A stretch of 64,000 nucleotides of DNA from Chromohalobacter israelensis (GCA_000761475.1 JQNW01000002.1:62001-126000); one strand, 5' to 3'. Shown: positions 31,974 through 41,817, counted from the stretch's first letter. Program-made: numbers and translations. The notes: a model not told the origin generated them from the letters alone.

Positions 31974-32911
31974 CGGACTTGTCGTTTCCCGGCCAGGCGG
32001 CGTCGCCCGGTGAAGGGGCGGGGCAGACGCCGTCCGGCGGTTCGGGGCACCGCTTCGACACCCGGCGCCACTGGGCGGCTTCCCTGTCGCTGGGCTTTCG
32101 CGATCGCGATGGGCGCACGCGGATGACGCGTGCGCGCCACCACGGCCCTCTGCGCGTGCAACGGCCGTTCTATCCCGAAACGGGCCATGTTCCCGACGCT
32201 CGCTACGCGGAGCCTTGCCATGTGTATCTGTTGCACCCGCCGGGCGGACTGGTCAGCGGTGACGAGCTGCGCATCGACATCGAGGCCGAGAGCGGCGCCC
32301 ATGCCCTGCTGACCACGCCGGCGGCGACCAAGCTGTATCGCGCCGATAGCCATGGCGTGTGCTGGGGGCAGCACACGCATCTGAGCGTGCGGCCCGGCGC
32401 GCTGCTCGAATGGCTGCCGCAGGAAACCCTGTGTTTCGACGGCGCGCGTGGCATGCAGAGCACGACGCTGGATGTGCAGGGCGATGGCTGCTGCGTGGGC
32501 TGGGAAGTCCTGGCGCTGGGGCGTCCCGCCAGCCAGTTGCCGTTCGTCAGCGGACGGGTCGAGCAGCGCTTCGCGTTGACGCGCGACGGACGCCCGCTAT
32601 GGCGTGAACGTCAGCCGCTCGATCCCATGCATCCACGGTTCCACGGTTATTGGGGACAGGGCGGCAGTACGGTGCAGGCGACGCTCTGGGCAGTGGGGCT
32701 GACGGCGCCGCAGGCCGCGGTGGAGGCCCTGAGGGAATGCTTGCCGGCATCGCGGCACTGGGCCGTCACCCAGCGCCGCGACGTGCTCCTGCTGCGCTAC
32801 CTGGGCGATGAGCGCAATGCCGCCTGGGAGATTTGTCAGCAGGCCTGGGAGGTGCTGCGGCCCTGGCTGTCGTCACGGCAGGCCAGCGTGCCGCGGATCT
32901 GGATGACCTGA
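31970..32911 (+). CDS. ureD: Urease accessory protein UreD
   Basis: A 313-residue accessory protein that, with UreF and UreG, forms the complex loading nickel into apo-urease. Family landmarks are FYPETGHVPDARYAEPCHVYLLHPPGGLVSGDEL, LLTTPAATKLYR, LEWLPQETLCFDGA and GWEVLALGRPAS in order (first about residue 65). It starts inside the urtE stop and is followed by a 42-base gap before ureA with a GAGAGAG ribosome-binding site. Confidence 0.93.
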   Translation: MTDLSFPGQAASPGEGAGQTPSGGSGHRFDTRRHWAASLSLGFRDRDGRTRMTRARHHGPLRVQRPFYPETGHVPDARYAEPCHVYLLHPPGGLVSGDELRIDIEAESGAHALLTTPAATKLYRADSHGVCWGQHTHLSVRPGALLEWLPQETLCFDGARGMQSTTLDVQGDGCCVGWEVLALGRPASQLPFVSGRVEQRFALTRDGRPLWRERQPLDPMHPRFHGYWGQGGSTVQATLWAVGLTAPQAAVEALRECLPASRHWAVTQRRDVLLLRYLGDERNAAWEICQQAWEVLRPWLSSRQASVPRIWMT

Positions 32912-32953
32912 CGACGGCCCGACGCCCGAATTCATCAAGAGAGAGTTGCCGAT

Positions 32954-33256
32954 ATGGAATTGACCCCGAGAGACAAGGACAAGCTGCTGCTGTTTTCCGC
33001 CGCGCAACTTGCCGAACGACGCCGTGCCCGTGGCCTCAAGCTCAACTACCCCGAGGCGGTGGCCTTGATCAGCTTCGAGATCCTGGAAGGCGCGCGCGAC
33101 GGCAAGAGCGTCGCCGAACTGATGAGCGCCGGGCGCGAGATCCTGACCCGCGACGACGTCATGGAAGGCGTGGCCGAGATGGTCGATGAGGTGCAGGTCG
33201 AGGCGACGTTCCCGGACGGCACCAAGCTGGTCACAGTTCATAGCCCGATTGTGTGA
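32954..33256 (+). CDS. ureA: Urease gamma subunit
   Basis: A 100-residue structural subunit, [31 protein letters not shown] at its start, with [10 protein letters not shown] and LMSAGREIL and the ending [10 protein letters not shown]. Length is exactly typical of a separate gamma subunit, not a gamma-beta fusion. It assembles with UreB and UreC as a trimer of heterotrimers. Confidence 0.97.
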   Translation: MELTPRDKDKLLLFSAAQLAERRRARGLKLNYPEAVALISFEILEGARDGKSVAELMSAGREILTRDDVMEGVAEMVDEVQVEATFPDGTKLVTVHSPIV

Positions 33257-33310
33257 CGGAGTCCGCAATGGCTGCGCTCGCGCATTTCAGCAACCTCGTA
33301 AGGAGGCGCC

Positions 33311-33633
33311 ATGATTCCCGGTGAATACCAGTTGCAGGACGGCGAGATCGAGCTCTGCGCAGGGCGCGAGCGGATCACCGTCGAGGTCGCCAATACCGGC
33401 GACCGGCCCATCCAGATCGGGTCGCACTACCACTTTGCCGAGGCCAACCCGGCCTTGATCTTCGACCGCGACAAGACGCGCGGTTATCGCCTCGACGTGG
33501 CGGCGGGCACGGCGATTCGCTTCGAGCCCGGCCAGCGCCGCGAGGTGACCCTGATTCCCTTCGTCGGCCGACGGCATGTCTACGGCTTCCGCCAGGCGGT
33601 CATGGGCGCCTTGGACGAGAAAGGAGCGACGTC

Positions 33634-33637
<4 letters not shown>
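33311..33637 (+). CDS. ureB: Urease beta subunit
   Basis: A 108-residue structural subunit beginning [15 protein letters not shown]. Conserved segments are [27 protein letters not shown] and [20 protein letters not shown] lies seven bases before the ATG. The stop overlaps the ureC start by 4 bases. Confidence 0.97.
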
Positions 33638-35346
<1,709 letters not shown>

Positions 35347-35386
35347 GTCACGCGCCAGGGCGCGTGGCCGAGAGGGAGATTGAACG

Positions 35387-35887
35387 ATGCTGAAACTGAT
35401 CGAACGCCTGGGGCCGATTGCGGCGGAGCAGGCCGGCGAGACGCTCACGTTGCCATTCGAGGCGCGCATGCGCGGGCGGCTCAAGGCGGTCAGCGATGCC
35501 GGCCGCGAGCTGGGCCTGTTCCTCGATCGTGGCCCGGTGCTGCGCGACGGCGACGGGCTGCGTGCCGAGAGCGGCGAAGTGGTGCGCGTCCAGGCGGCCG
35601 ACGAGCCGGTGGTGACGGCACGTATCGAAGGCGCACTGGCGCTGGCGCGGCTGTGCTATCACCTGGGCAACCGTCACGTGCAACTGGCCATCGCGGGCGA
35701 CGCGCAACGCGGCTGGGTGCGCTTTCCGCCGGATCACGTGCTCGAGGAACTGGCCGAGCGGCTGGGCGCGACGCTCGAGCACCACGCGGCACCGTTCGAT
35801 CCCGAGCCGGGCGCCTATGGCCAGGCGGAAGGTCACGGCCATGGTCACGATCATCACCACCATCAGGCGTCGGCACATGTCCACTGA
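35387..35887 (+). CDS. ureE: Urease nickel metallochaperone UreE
   Basis: A 166-residue dimeric nickel carrier. The N-terminal domain has FEARMRGRLKAVSDAGRELGLFLDRGPVLRDGD; the central domain has CYHLGNRHVQL with the conserved His of the dimer metal site and HVLEELAERLGA. The C-terminus (about residues 148-166) is His-rich with GHGHGHDHHHH, which can hold extra nickel. The ureF start lies inside this His-rich coding stretch, overlapping by 11 bases. Confidence 0.94.
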   Translation: MLKLIERLGPIAAEQAGETLTLPFEARMRGRLKAVSDAGRELGLFLDRGPVLRDGDGLRAESGEVVRVQAADEPVVTARIEGALALARLCYHLGNRHVQLAIAGDAQRGWVRFPPDHVLEELAERLGATLEHHAAPFDPEPGAYGQAEGHGHGHDHHHHQASAHVH

Positions 35888-36569
35888 GCCGGTGTCGCAG
35901 CACGATCCGCTGGCCCTGGCCGGGCTCATGCAACTGGTCAGTCCGGCGCTGCCGATCGGTGCCTTCGCCTGGTCGCAGGGACTCGAAAGCGCGCTTGAGC
36001 TGGGCTGGGTCGATGATGAGGCGAGCCTCGGCGAGTGGCTCGCCGGCGTGCTCGACGACGGGCTGACCCGCTGCGAATTGCCGGTGCTGGCGCGCGTCCA
36101 TCGCGCCTGGGTGGAGGGCGACGCCGAGGCACTGGCGCACTGGAATGACTGGCTGCAGGCCAATCGTGAGACCCGCGAGCTGCTCGAGGAAGAGCAGCGC
36201 CTGGGCGGCACGCTGGTGCGCTTGCTGAGAAGTCTCGATCAGGTGCCCGTGACGCCGGCCATGCCCGAAACGCCGGGCTACGTGGTGGTCTTCGCGCTGG
36301 CCGCTCGGGTACGCGGGGTGAGCCGGGAAGATGCCATGCTGGGCTTCGCCTGGGCGTGGCTGGAGAACCAGTTGACGGTGGCCTGCAAGGCCTTGCCCCT
36401 GGGGCAGACGAGTGCCCAGCGTCTCGTCGAGCGCCTGCGCCCGGCCCTTGTCGCGTCAGTCAGCGAAGCCCTGGCGCTGGAAGACGATGATCTGGGACCG
36501 GCGTTGCCGGGATTGGCGCTGGCCAGCGCCTTGCACGAAACGCAGTACTCACGCTTGTTCAGAAGTTAA
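35877..36569 (+). CDS. ureF: Urease accessory protein UreF
   Basis: A 230-residue all-helical protein acting as partner of UreD and UreG in nickel loading. Landmarks are [21 protein letters not shown] near the N-terminus, ARVHRAW, and [30 protein letters not shown] at the end. The start MSTEPVSQ overlaps ureE; an in-frame ATG 60 bases upstream would add Arg/Thr-rich residues with no family match. It is followed by ureG after 13 bases. Confidence 0.92.
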   Translation: MSTEPVSQHDPLALAGLMQLVSPALPIGAFAWSQGLESALELGWVDDEASLGEWLAGVLDDGLTRCELPVLARVHRAWVEGDAEALAHWNDWLQANRETRELLEEEQRLGGTLVRLLRSLDQVPVTPAMPETPGYVVVFALAARVRGVSREDAMLGFAWAWLENQLTVACKALPLGQTSAQRLVERLRPALVASVSEALALEDDDLGPALPGLALASALHETQYSRLFRS

Positions 36570-36582
36570 AGGGAGAATTCCT

Positions 36583-37257
36583 ATGACACATTGTCTGCGT
36601 GTCGGCGTCGGCGGCCCGGTGGGGTCCGGCAAGACGGCGCTGCTCAAGCAACTCTGTCTGGCCCTGCGCGATCATTACGATATCGCCGTGGTCACCAATG
36701 ACATCTATACCCGCGAGGATGCCGACTTCCTGCTCAAGCACGAAGCCCTGGCCGCCGACCGCATCCTGGGGGTGGAGACCGGGGGCTGTCCGCACACCGC
36801 GATCCGCGAGGATGCCTCGATGAACCTGGCCGCCATCGACGAGCTTCAGTCTCGCCACCCCGCGCTCGAGCTGGTGATGGTCGAGTCCGGCGGCGACAAC
36901 CTGTCGGCGACGTTCAGCCCCGAACTTTCCGATCTGACGCTCTACGTGATCGATGTTTCCGCCGGCGACAAGATTCCGCGCAAGGGCGGGCCGGGGATAA
37001 CCAAGTCCGATCTGCTGATCATCAACAAGATCGATATCGCCGAGCAGGTACATGCCTCGCTGGAGATCATGGACCGTGACGCACGCAAGATGCGCGGCGA
37101 GCGGCCGTTCGTGTTCACCAACCTGCACGACGGGGTGGGAGTCGAGGAAATCGTCGCCTTCATCCTCGAGCGGGGCATGCTGCCGGAGCGCCGGCCGGCG
37201 TCGCAGCGTGCCGGGGCGCCAGCCGCCACGGTCGGCGAGGCCCCGGCCGGTGCCTGA
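36583..37257 (+). CDS. ureG: Urease accessory GTPase UreG
   Basis: A 224-residue GTPase whose hydrolysis drives nickel delivery. P-loop [14 protein letters not shown], the metal-binding [18 protein letters not shown] (Cys-Pro-His), [16 protein letters not shown] and the guanine-specificity segment INKIDIA are present. The last 20 or so residues (Ala/Pro-rich) extend beyond the usual end of about 205. GGGAG precedes the ATG. Confidence 0.96.
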   Translation: MTHCLRVGVGGPVGSGKTALLKQLCLALRDHYDIAVVTNDIYTREDADFLLKHEALAADRILGVETGGCPHTAIREDASMNLAAIDELQSRHPALELVMVESGGDNLSATFSPELSDLTLYVIDVSAGDKIPRKGGPGITKSDLLIINKIDIAEQVHASLEIMDRDARKMRGERPFVFTNLHDGVGVEEIVAFILERGMLPERRPASQRAGAPAATVGEAPAGA

Positions 37258-37294
37258 TATCGACGCTTGTCACTCATCAAAAGGGAGAGGTTCC

Positions 37295-37900
37295 ATGTTC
37301 ATGTCTGGTCTTCACGTACGTCGGTGCGCCTGGGTCATGCTGCCGCTGGCATTGTTGTATACCGGTGCGGCAGTGGCGCATCCCGGCCACATGCCGCATT
37401 CGCATGCGGGCAGTTTCGTGGCCGGGCTGATGCACCCGCTGACCGGGCTCGATCACTTGCTGGCGATGGCGGCCATCGGGCTGTGGAGCTTCCGCCAGGC
37501 GGGCGCGCTGCGTCGTGCCATGCCGCTGTTGATTGCGCTGGGCATGCTGGCGGGCGCCAGTCTGGCCTGGATGGGCATACCGCTCATGGGCGTCGAGTTC
37601 GGCATCGCCTCGAGCGTGTTGCTGGCCGGGGTGCTGCTGGCCTCGCTGGTACGTTTGCCAAGTGCCCTGGGCGGCATGCTGGTGTTCGCCTTCATCCTGC
37701 TGCATGGCCATGCTCATGGCAGCGAACTGGCGCCGGGGGCATCCGCGTTGTTGTATGCGACGGGCTTCGTGGCGACCAGCGTGGCCATCACCCTGGGCGG
37801 ACGTGTGCTGGGCGAGTGGCTGGCCCGCCGCGACAACCGTTGGCTGCGTGGCATCGGCGCCGCCATCGCGGCTGCCGGCGGCGCCTTGATGATGGGCTGA
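37295..37900 (+). CDS. ureJ: HupE/UreJ family membrane protein
   Basis: A 201-residue protein with a signal peptide (ending GAAVAHP), a His-rich segment HPGHMPHSHAG right after it, and about six hydrophobic segments. HPLTGLDHLLAMAAIGLW and FILLHGHAHG are family signatures. HupE/UreJ proteins are proposed nickel (or cobalt) permeases; its place at the end of the urease operon supports nickel supply for UreC. It ends the operon. Confidence 0.9.
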   Translation: MFMSGLHVRRCAWVMLPLALLYTGAAVAHPGHMPHSHAGSFVAGLMHPLTGLDHLLAMAAIGLWSFRQAGALRRAMPLLIALGMLAGASLAWMGIPLMGVEFGIASSVLLAGVLLASLVRLPSALGGMLVFAFILLHGHAHGSELAPGASALLYATGFVATSVAITLGGRVLGEWLARRDNRWLRGIGAAIAAAGGALMMG

Positions 37901-37911
37901 GTCGACGCCGG

Positions 37912-38730
37912 TTACAGGCGCGGCGTTCGCGTGCGCCGATAACCGGCATTGATGAAGCAATAGAGTCCATAGGCCACGAGGCCCAGCGAGACACCGCCGA
38001 GCAGCCAGCGGCCGTAGGGTTGCTCGGCGAGTGTGTGGAGCACGCCTCCCAGCCCCTCGGCGTTGTCGGGATCGACCTCGATGGCGGCCACGCTCAGAAA
38101 GGTCCCGATGATCACGAAGACCAGCCCTCGTGCCGCCAGCCCCAGGCGGGCGATGCCTTCGAGCAGCGGCATCGGGCCCTTGGGCATGTCCTCGATGTGC
38201 CAGTTGCGCCGGTAATGGCGCTTCCAGGCACGATAGAACTGATGCACTCCCACGCCGATGAAGACGATGCCGATTCCCAGCAGGACGAACAGTCCGCCGG
38301 GATAGTCGAGCAACTCGGCGGTGCGCTGCGAGGTGCTGCTGCCTCCGCCACTGGCCAGGGAGAGGATGATCAGCGTGGCGCATTGCCAGGCCAGGGCGAT
38401 GTACAACAACCCGCTGATGGCGAAGCCGAGACGCTGCAGGATGCCTTTCCAGTCGTTGCCCTTGTGCTCGAGGTCCCACCAGGCCTGGGCGAGCCGCCAC
38501 AGCACATAGGCGAGCAGGCCGATACCGAGCAGGCCGATCAGCAGGGTGCCGAACGGCCATAGCGCGATGGCGCGAATGACTTCGCCGGTGCCGGCCTGCT
38601 GGCCACCGAGCCCGATCGTGGTGAGCAGCGACAGCCATCCCACCGTGAAGTAGATCATACCCTTGGCGATGTAACCGGCACTGGCCGTGCCACTGAGTGC
38701 GTTACGCAAGCCGGCCAGGGAAAATTTCAT
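37912..38730 (-). CDS. DUF1206 membrane protein
   Basis: A 272-residue inner-membrane protein built from three similar units, each with a pair of hydrophobic segments: AGYIAKGMIYFTVGW, RLGFAISGLLYIALAW and RLGLAARGLVFVIIG begin the repeats. This threefold pattern is the DUF1206 signature. Function is unknown. It converges on ureJ with 11 bases between stops and is probably monocistronic. Confidence 0.85.
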   Translation of the reverse strand: MKFSLAGLRNALSGTASAGYIAKGMIYFTVGWLSLLTTIGLGGQQAGTGEVIRAIALWPFGTLLIGLLGIGLLAYVLWRLAQAWWDLEHKGNDWKGILQRLGFAISGLLYIALAWQCATLIILSLASGGGSSTSQRTAELLDYPGGLFVLLGIGIVFIGVGVHQFYRAWKRHYRRNWHIEDMPKGPMPLLEGIARLGLAARGLVFVIIGTFLSVAAIEVDPDNAEGLGGVLHTLAEQPYGRWLLGGVSLGLVAYGLYCFINAGYRRTRTPRL

Positions 38731-38942
38731 GAGGACATCCTTGTCGCCAGGGTGAGAAGGTGAGAAACGACGCGCTACGTTATCTCGTCGGTGTGGCCGA
38801 TGTATACCGATGCACCTGGCCGCAAGACATGTTGGAAGGATCCCCTCGCGCGCATGAGTACGCTACCATGTGCGCCTTTCTCGCGCGGTCATTTTAGGTC
38901 ATCGGCCTGGATCGCGTCGGTATCATTCCTGCGGAGATATAC

Positions 38943-39173
38943 GTGAAGCACTATGTTGTCCGCCCTGTCACGGGCCGTGGCTGGGCGTTGACGATTGCCT
39001 TCGTCGCGCTCGTCGTTCTGGGCATCTGGCCGGTGATCGGGTGGATCAATCGGGCGAGCTTGTTCCTCGGCCTGCCGTGGATCGCGGTGTGGGCCTATTT
39101 CATCGTGTTCGCCTGCTGTGCCGTCATGGCCATCGGCAATCGGTGGGTGGAGGACGTGCCCGATGACGAGTAG
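38943..39173 (+). CDS. Small membrane partner of the sodium/solute symporter
   Basis: A 76-residue protein starting with GTG (MKHYVV when initiated) behind GGAG. It has two hydrophobic segments (about residues 14-33 and 39-62) and an acidic tail. It overlaps the symporter start by 11 bases. Small two-helix proteins encoded just before SSS-family transporters (DUF3311-like arrangement) are known as likely accessory subunits; assignment here is by size, topology and position. Confidence 0.65.
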   Translation: MKHYVVRPVTGRGWALTIAFVALVVLGIWPVIGWINRASLFLGLPWIAVWAYFIVFACCAVMAIGNRWVEDVPDDE

Positions 39174-40674
39174 CGTTCCTTTCTGGATCACCCTGGGCTA
39201 CCTGGGGGTGGCGATCCTGCTTGGTCTGCGCGCGCGGGCAGGGCGCTCGATGAATTCCCTCGAGGAGTGGGGCGTGGCCGGGCGAAGCCTGGGCCCGGTC
39301 ATGCTGTACCTGCTGATCGCGGCAGGCAGCGTCAGCGCCTATACCTTCATGGGAGCGCCCGGGTGGGCTTACACCAAGGGCGTCGCGGTCTTCTATGTGG
39401 TGATCTATCTGTCCTACCTGGCGCTGGTGGCCTGGTATTTCGGGCCCAAGGTCTGGGCCTTCGGGCGTCGTTTCGGACACGTCACCCAAGGCGCGGCCAT
39501 CGCCGACCGCTACGAGAGCCCCTTGCTGGGCGGCCTGGCGGCGGCGGTCATGTCCATCGCCTCGCTGGCGTACGCGGTGCTGCAGACCATCGGCTCGGCT
39601 TACATCCTGCACGTGATGAGCGGTGGGCGTGTACCGGTCTGGACGGGCGTGCTGGTGGTGCTGCTCGGCATCGCCATCTATCTGTACGCCAGTGGACAGC
39701 GGGCCATCGGCGTCACCAATGCCTTTCAAGGCGTGCTGATGCTGGCGGTGGCCTGGGCCGTTGGTCTGTGGGCGTCGCAGCGATTCGGCGGCGGCCTTTG
39801 GTTCGGCGATGTGTTCGCTACCCTGCGTGACCGGGACCCTCGGTTCCTGACGCTGCCTGGAGCGCAGGGCGACATGAGCTTCGCGTTCTGGACCACGTCG
39901 ATCATCGTGTCGATGCTGTCGTTCATGCCGCCGGTGTGGACGCAATGGATGAGCGCGTCGTCGGCACGCACCATCCGCCGTAGCGCCACCTGGTTGCCGA
40001 GCTATTACGTGGTCATCCTGCCGATGGTGGTGGTGGGGTTCATCGGGATCTACAGCCTGCCCGAGCTGGCGCGTGCCGATACCGTGGCGCTGGAGCTGGC
40101 CATGCAACAGATGCCTGTCTGGCTGGTGGGCTTGCTGGGGGCGGGTACGCTTGCCGCATCGATGTCGTCCTGCGAACCGTTTCTGCATTCGGTGGCGTTG
40201 TCCTACGCCAAGGACATCGCCCAGCCCGCGCTGAGGCTGTCCGATGCCCGCACCGGGGCCCTGGCGCGCTACCTGCTGGTGCCCATCATGGCGCTCATCG
40301 TGGCGCCGGTGGCGATCGCCGAACCGGATAACCTGGTGATGATCCTGCTGGTGGGGCTCGGGTTCGCCACCCAGGTCCTGCCGGCCTTCATCGGCATGTT
40401 CTTCTGGACCCGCGCCTCGAAGTGGGGCGTGCTGGCGGGCATCGTGGCCGGCTTTTCGCTGACGCTGGCGTTCACTCTCGCATGGCGGAATCCGCTGGGC
40501 GTGCATGCCGGATTCTGGGGGCTGCTGGTCAACCTGCCGATATTCGTGCTGGTCTCCTGTCTGACGCGCCCGGCTTCCCGTGCTGTGACCGAGCGCTTTT
40601 TCACGATCGCCGCGCCAGGCTGGCGGGCAGCCGGTGATCGTGGTGCTGTGCGCCGCACCTCGGTGAGCGAGTGA
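39163..40674 (+). CDS. Sodium/solute symporter (SSS family)
   Basis: A 503-residue transporter with about 13 hydrophobic segments. Family features are SAYTFMGAPGWAYTKG in helix 3 region, GHVTQGAAIADRYESPLLGG, SLAYAVLQTIGSAYILHVMSGG, and TLAASMSSCEPFLHSVALSYAKDI, the Na+-site segment. It imports an unidentified organic solute with Na+. The start MTSSVPFWI lies inside the upstream small gene; the ATG 45 bases earlier is less likely. The substrate could be an organic acid, sugar or osmolyte. Confidence 0.85.
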   Translation: MTSSVPFWITLGYLGVAILLGLRARAGRSMNSLEEWGVAGRSLGPVMLYLLIAAGSVSAYTFMGAPGWAYTKGVAVFYVVIYLSYLALVAWYFGPKVWAFGRRFGHVTQGAAIADRYESPLLGGLAAAVMSIASLAYAVLQTIGSAYILHVMSGGRVPVWTGVLVVLLGIAIYLYASGQRAIGVTNAFQGVLMLAVAWAVGLWASQRFGGGLWFGDVFATLRDRDPRFLTLPGAQGDMSFAFWTTSIIVSMLSFMPPVWTQWMSASSARTIRRSATWLPSYYVVILPMVVVGFIGIYSLPELARADTVALELAMQQMPVWLVGLLGAGTLAASMSSCEPFLHSVALSYAKDIAQPALRLSDARTGALARYLLVPIMALIVAPVAIAEPDNLVMILLVGLGFATQVLPAFIGMFFWTRASKWGVLAGIVAGFSLTLAFTLAWRNPLGVHAGFWGLLVNLPIFVLVSCLTRPASRAVTERFFTIAAPGWRAAGDRGAVRRTSVSE

Positions 40675-40707
40675 GAACATCGTTGATGCTGCGTATTGTA
40701 CAAAGCT

Positions 40708-40735
40708 TTGCCAATGTCGGTTACGCGTCTAAGAT
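40708..40735 (+). promoter_or_regulatory. Sigma-70 promoter of the structured leader
   Basis: TTGCCA (40708-40713, 5 of 6) and TAAGAT (40730-40735, 4 of 6) are 16 bases apart. Transcription would begin near 40742, just upstream of the series of hairpins. It lies 33 bases after the symporter stop, so the RNA could also be part of a longer transcript. Confidence 0.45.
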
Positions 40736-40741
40736 GGGGGG

Positions 40742-40999
40742 GATTCAAGCGATCACCGGTCACTGGGACGCTGCCAAGGGACATGCGTGAATGCGCTGGT
40801 TGGTGGCCAGCAGCCAGGGAAGGAGGCGGATGCCGCCTCGCAGGCTCATGTGATCCGAATCACCAAGGAAGACGCAGGTCTCATGTGTCTCCAGAGGCGG
40901 GGCATGCATCCGTCTCCAACCGGTCTGGAAAGGCCGGCGTAGATCGATCGCCATGCGTGCATGGCGCCTCGCCGGCTGTATGGCAGCCGGCGTTTTTTT
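40742..40999 (+). ncRNA. Structured RNA, riboswitch-like leader of unknown class
   Basis: About 258 bases with no credible coding frame but a row of stable hairpins: 40795-40799 with 40807-40811; 40823-40829 with 40833-40839; 40850-40854 with 40859-40863; 40894-40900 with 40910-40916; 40920-40926 with 40931-40937 around a GGAA tetraloop; 40949-40956 with 40959-40966; then an intrinsic terminator. GCCGGCG (40933-40939) can instead pair with CGCCGGC (40970-40976) of the terminator. A near-direct repeat (40839-40852 and 40873-40887) lies within it. It precedes an exported-protein gene by 30 bases. It fits no riboswitch class I know. Confidence 0.55.
40970..40999 (+). terminator. Intrinsic terminator before the Rap1a-like gene
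   Basis: CGCCGGCTG pairs perfectly with CAGCCGGCG around loop TATGG and is followed by seven T residues. It ends 30 bases before the start codon of the next gene, a position typical of riboswitch or attenuator terminators. It could alternatively end the symporter transcript. Confidence 0.9.
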
Positions 41000-41028
41000 G
41001 TCCGAATGATGAAAGGTGCAAGGAGTCG

Positions 41029-41406
41029 ATGGTGGGGGAGAAAAGACGCGGCATCCGCCAGGCATGGGGCGTGGCTCTGATCGTGGGGCTCGGCCTCGGC
41101 GGGGGCGGCAACGCCTGGGGATATTTTTACAACGGTGCCGACTTGCTCGATTTTCAACAGCATTATCAGCAGTTTCGGGATGGAAAAGCGTACGATACCA
41201 GCAAGTTTTTTACCTACACCGGCTATGTGCTGGGGGTCTTCGACCGTCTCGAGGCCGAGGAAAGCATCTGTGCGCCGGGGGATATCCAGGGGCGGGATGT
41301 GCTGAACGACGTCGCGCATTATCTGGACAACACGCCGGGCAGTTGGAACGACGCGGCAAGCGATGTCGTCACGGATGCCCTGCAAGATGCCTACGCCTGT
41401 CAATGA
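41029..41406 (+). CDS. Exported Rap1a/Tai-like protein
   Basis: A 125-residue protein with an Arg-rich N-terminus, a Gly-rich hydrophobic segment and likely signal cleavage after GGNAWG. The mature part YFYNGADLLDFQQHYQQF, TYTGYVLGVFDRL, ICAPGDIQGRDVLNDVAHYL and the terminal AYACQ resembles the Rap1a/Tai immunity-protein fold: an amphipathic helix, the GYV.GV.D motif, and two Cys that may form a disulfide. AGGAG lies only three bases from the ATG, so the adjacent GTG at 41032 may be the true start. No type VI effector gene is nearby. It has its own terminator at 41436. Confidence 0.7.
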   Translation: MVGEKRRGIRQAWGVALIVGLGLGGGGNAWGYFYNGADLLDFQQHYQQFRDGKAYDTSKFFTYTGYVLGVFDRLEAEESICAPGDIQGRDVLNDVAHYLDNTPGSWNDAASDVVTDALQDAYACQ

Positions 41407-41435
41407 GGAAATTCACCTCGGCGTGACGGAGTATT

Positions 41436-41459
41436 ACCCGGCTTGTTTGCCGGGTTTTT
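41436..41459 (+). terminator. Intrinsic terminator of the Rap1a-like gene
   Basis: ACCCGGC pairs with GCCGGGT around a 6-base loop and is followed by TTTT. It lies 30 bases after the stop codon. Confidence 0.85.
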
Positions 41460-41515
41460 GTTGATCCATGTTAAGTTTATTGCATTCGAAATTTGACAGA
41501 ATGCTGTCGTCCAGG

Positions 41516-41575
41516 ATGGATGCTCAGCGCGCCAAGGAGATACTGACACCGTTCAGCGTCAAGGGTATTTGCTGA
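41516..41575 (+). CDS. Possible 19-residue peptide ending at a terminator
   Basis: An open frame MDAQRAKEILTPFSVKGIC with a stop 3 bases before a strong terminator hairpin. The first ten residues resemble the start of SspH-type small proteins (such as MNIQRAKEI in Bacillus SspH), a family that also occurs in some non-spore-forming bacteria, but the rest is missing, so it may be a remnant. The ribosome-binding site (CCAGG) is too close, and no clean promoter is seen: TTGACA at 41493 would start RNA inside the frame. Confidence 0.25.
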   Translation: MDAQRAKEILTPFSVKGIC

Positions 41576-41577
41576 TT

Positions 41578-41607
41578 GAGAGCCCCCGATCGTCCTCGGG
41601 GGCTCTC
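41578..41607 (+). terminator. Strong hairpin terminator upstream of tRNA-Leu
   Basis: GAGAGCCCCCGA and TCGGGGGCTCTC form a perfect 12-pair stem with a 6-base loop, followed by TCTTT. It must end some transcript between 41460 and 41577, since the Rap1a-like gene already has a terminator at 41436. The rest of the gap, 41608-41670, shows nothing else. Confidence 0.7.
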
Positions 41608-41670
41608 TCTTTAACAGCCGGTGGGGCCGGGACCTCTACACCGCCGCAGGCGCCGTGCCGCGGGCCGCGA

Positions 41671-41698
41671 TTGACTTCCATGCCGGTATACGTAGAAT
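41671..41698 (+). promoter_or_regulatory. Promoter of tRNA-Leu
   Basis: TTGACT (41671-41676, 5 of 6) and TAGAAT (41693-41698, 5 of 6) are 16 bases apart. The GC-rich stretch after the -10 box is typical of stringently controlled stable-RNA promoters. Transcription should start near 41705, shortly before the tRNA. Confidence 0.72.
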
Positions 41699-41721
41699 GT
41701 CGCTCGACCTGCCAGGCACAT

Positions 41722-41806
41722 GCGGATGTGGTGGAATTGGTAGACACGCTAGATTTAGGTTCTAGTGCCGAGAGGCGTGGGAGTTCGAGTCTCCCCATCC
41801 GCACCA
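41722..41806 (+). tRNA. tRNA-Leu (anticodon UAG)
   Basis: The acceptor stem GCGGATG pairs with CATCCGC and is followed by encoded ACCA. The anticodon stem CTAGA/TCTAG encloses TTTAGGT, giving anticodon TAG for CUA codons. A long variable arm (GTGCCGAGAGGCGT) and the T arm GGGAGTTCGAGTCTCCC confirm a class II tRNA of the leucine type. Confidence 0.97.
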
Positions 41807-41817
41807 GCTTGATTCAC

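Noticed and set aside
31970-32953. Frameshift or degeneration in the urease genes
   Set aside because: All subunits and accessory proteins are full length with their active-site or metal-binding residues intact.
40742-40999. Known riboswitch classes (c-di-GMP, glycine, cobalamin, TPP, guanidine) or 6S/4.5S RNA for the structured leader
   Set aside because: The conserved core motifs of these classes as I know them are not present in the right order; a covariance-model search is needed to be sure.
41493-41521. TTGACA at 41493 as promoter for the 19-residue frame
   Set aside because: No -10 hexamer at normal spacing, and the start of transcription would fall inside the frame.
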